DNA from: CAWIUB01 sp963839995
GTDB lineage: Bacteria > Actinomycetota > Actinomycetes > Mycobacteriales > Jatrophihabitantaceae
Reading direction: 5' to 3'
Assembly (NCBI GenBank): GCA_963839995.1
Contig: CAWIXH010000001.1
Span: 601,726 to 665,725 of the forward strand
DNA length: 64,000 nucleotides
A model generated the notes under the pieces. The model was not told the DNA's origin. It saw only the letters and a program-made list of their open reading frames with translations, and searched no databases. A program made the position numbers and the translations under genes. Shown in pieces: positions 63,959-64,000 of this stretch (position 1 is its first letter; every line of letters begins with the position of its first letter).

Positions 63959-64000
63959 GGCTAAGCGTGTCTCTGCAATGCCGACATCCGGGTGCAGGAT
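63959..64000. other. Window edge
   Basis: 42 bases after copy B; a GCAATGCC octamer recurs at 63974-63981 but no gene can be seen. Confidence 0.3.

Noticed and set aside
1..64000. CRISPR array
   Set aside because: No regularly spaced identical repeats seen; all repeats found are IS copies, a tandem IS-end duplication or the single repeat pair around the TOTE module.

Overview
The window is high-G+C DNA with frequent GTG starts. Its gene families are typical of Actinomycetota: BTAD regulators, a DivIVA protein, truncated haemoglobin, an ECF sigma factor with a zinc anti-sigma-type partner, multi-copy Asp23/Gls24 genes and PadR/ArsR regulators. I cannot assign a genus. There is no rRNA, no intact tRNA and no CRISPR array. 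The region is accessory in character: at least eight transposase genes or remnants (IS3, IS110, IS256, IS1634, IS1182-like, ISL3, IS4 and an unclassified type), many chimeric or truncated genes, and more than ten genes broken by one net frameshift. Either this is a decaying, IS-rich part of the genome, or the assembly carries indel errors.

Layout. 1-8.9 kb: IS3 remnant, ArsR gene next to a truncated SRPBCC gene, two-domain VOC protein, an antitoxin/PIN pair with a broken toxin, a decayed DDE transposase, a broken DUF2510-TM-DUF1524-excalibur nuclease gene, a broken IS110 transposase and a broken enoyl-CoA hydratase gene. 9-12 kb: a small unknown gene, then a minus-strand operon of truncated haemoglobin, globin-reductase and DivIVA protein. 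12-18.2 kb: mostly debris (acyl-CoA dehydrogenase scrap, tRNA-Pro-like 3' half), a small membrane protein, PadR with a fragment of its ABC transporter, and an IS256 element joined to a truncated IS1634 transposase. 18.3-30.3 kb: an unknown 521-residue protein, then a secreted/propeller operon (small membrane protein, secreted protein, two TolB-like proteins, decayed secreted protein) divergent from a large membrane regulator that joins BTAD, beta-propeller and family 5 solute-binding domains. One TolB gene is split by an IS, and the regulator is split by an internal piece of IS256.

30.3-35.2 kb: broken MetF-like gene, unknown gene, VOC gene, ISL3 remnant, small hydrophobic protein and PRC-barrel protein. 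35.2-44.6 kb: an unclassified IS, then an envelope-stress locus. On the minus strand lie an ECF sigma gene, a zinc-finger/Asp23-like gene and an Asp23 gene. Divergent from them on the plus strand are three Asp23-type genes, a J-domain-like mini-protein, a DUF2273-like protein, a DUF6286-like protein and an AmaP-like anchor. An ISL3 element with a 404-bp tandem duplication of its end then cuts into an NhaA-thioredoxin gene.

45-64 kb: two inverted copies of an IS4-family element bracket about 15.6 kb. Inside are a LysR gene, a TOTE-type primase-helicase gene with a VapBC-like toxin-antitoxin pair (this module is itself flanked by an imperfect direct repeat), a reductase gene, a cluster of glycosyltransferase, acetyltransferase, methyltransferase and TIGR03086 genes (three frameshifted), and a CitA/DcuS-type two-component system divergent from a NitT/TauT-type ABC transporter operon with a strong terminator hairpin.

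The most interesting candidates are the repeat-flanked TOTE/VapBC module, the Asp23 locus with its sigma and zinc-finger fusion, the BTAD-propeller-solute-binding sensor with its divergent TolB operon, and the haemoglobin/DivIVA operon.
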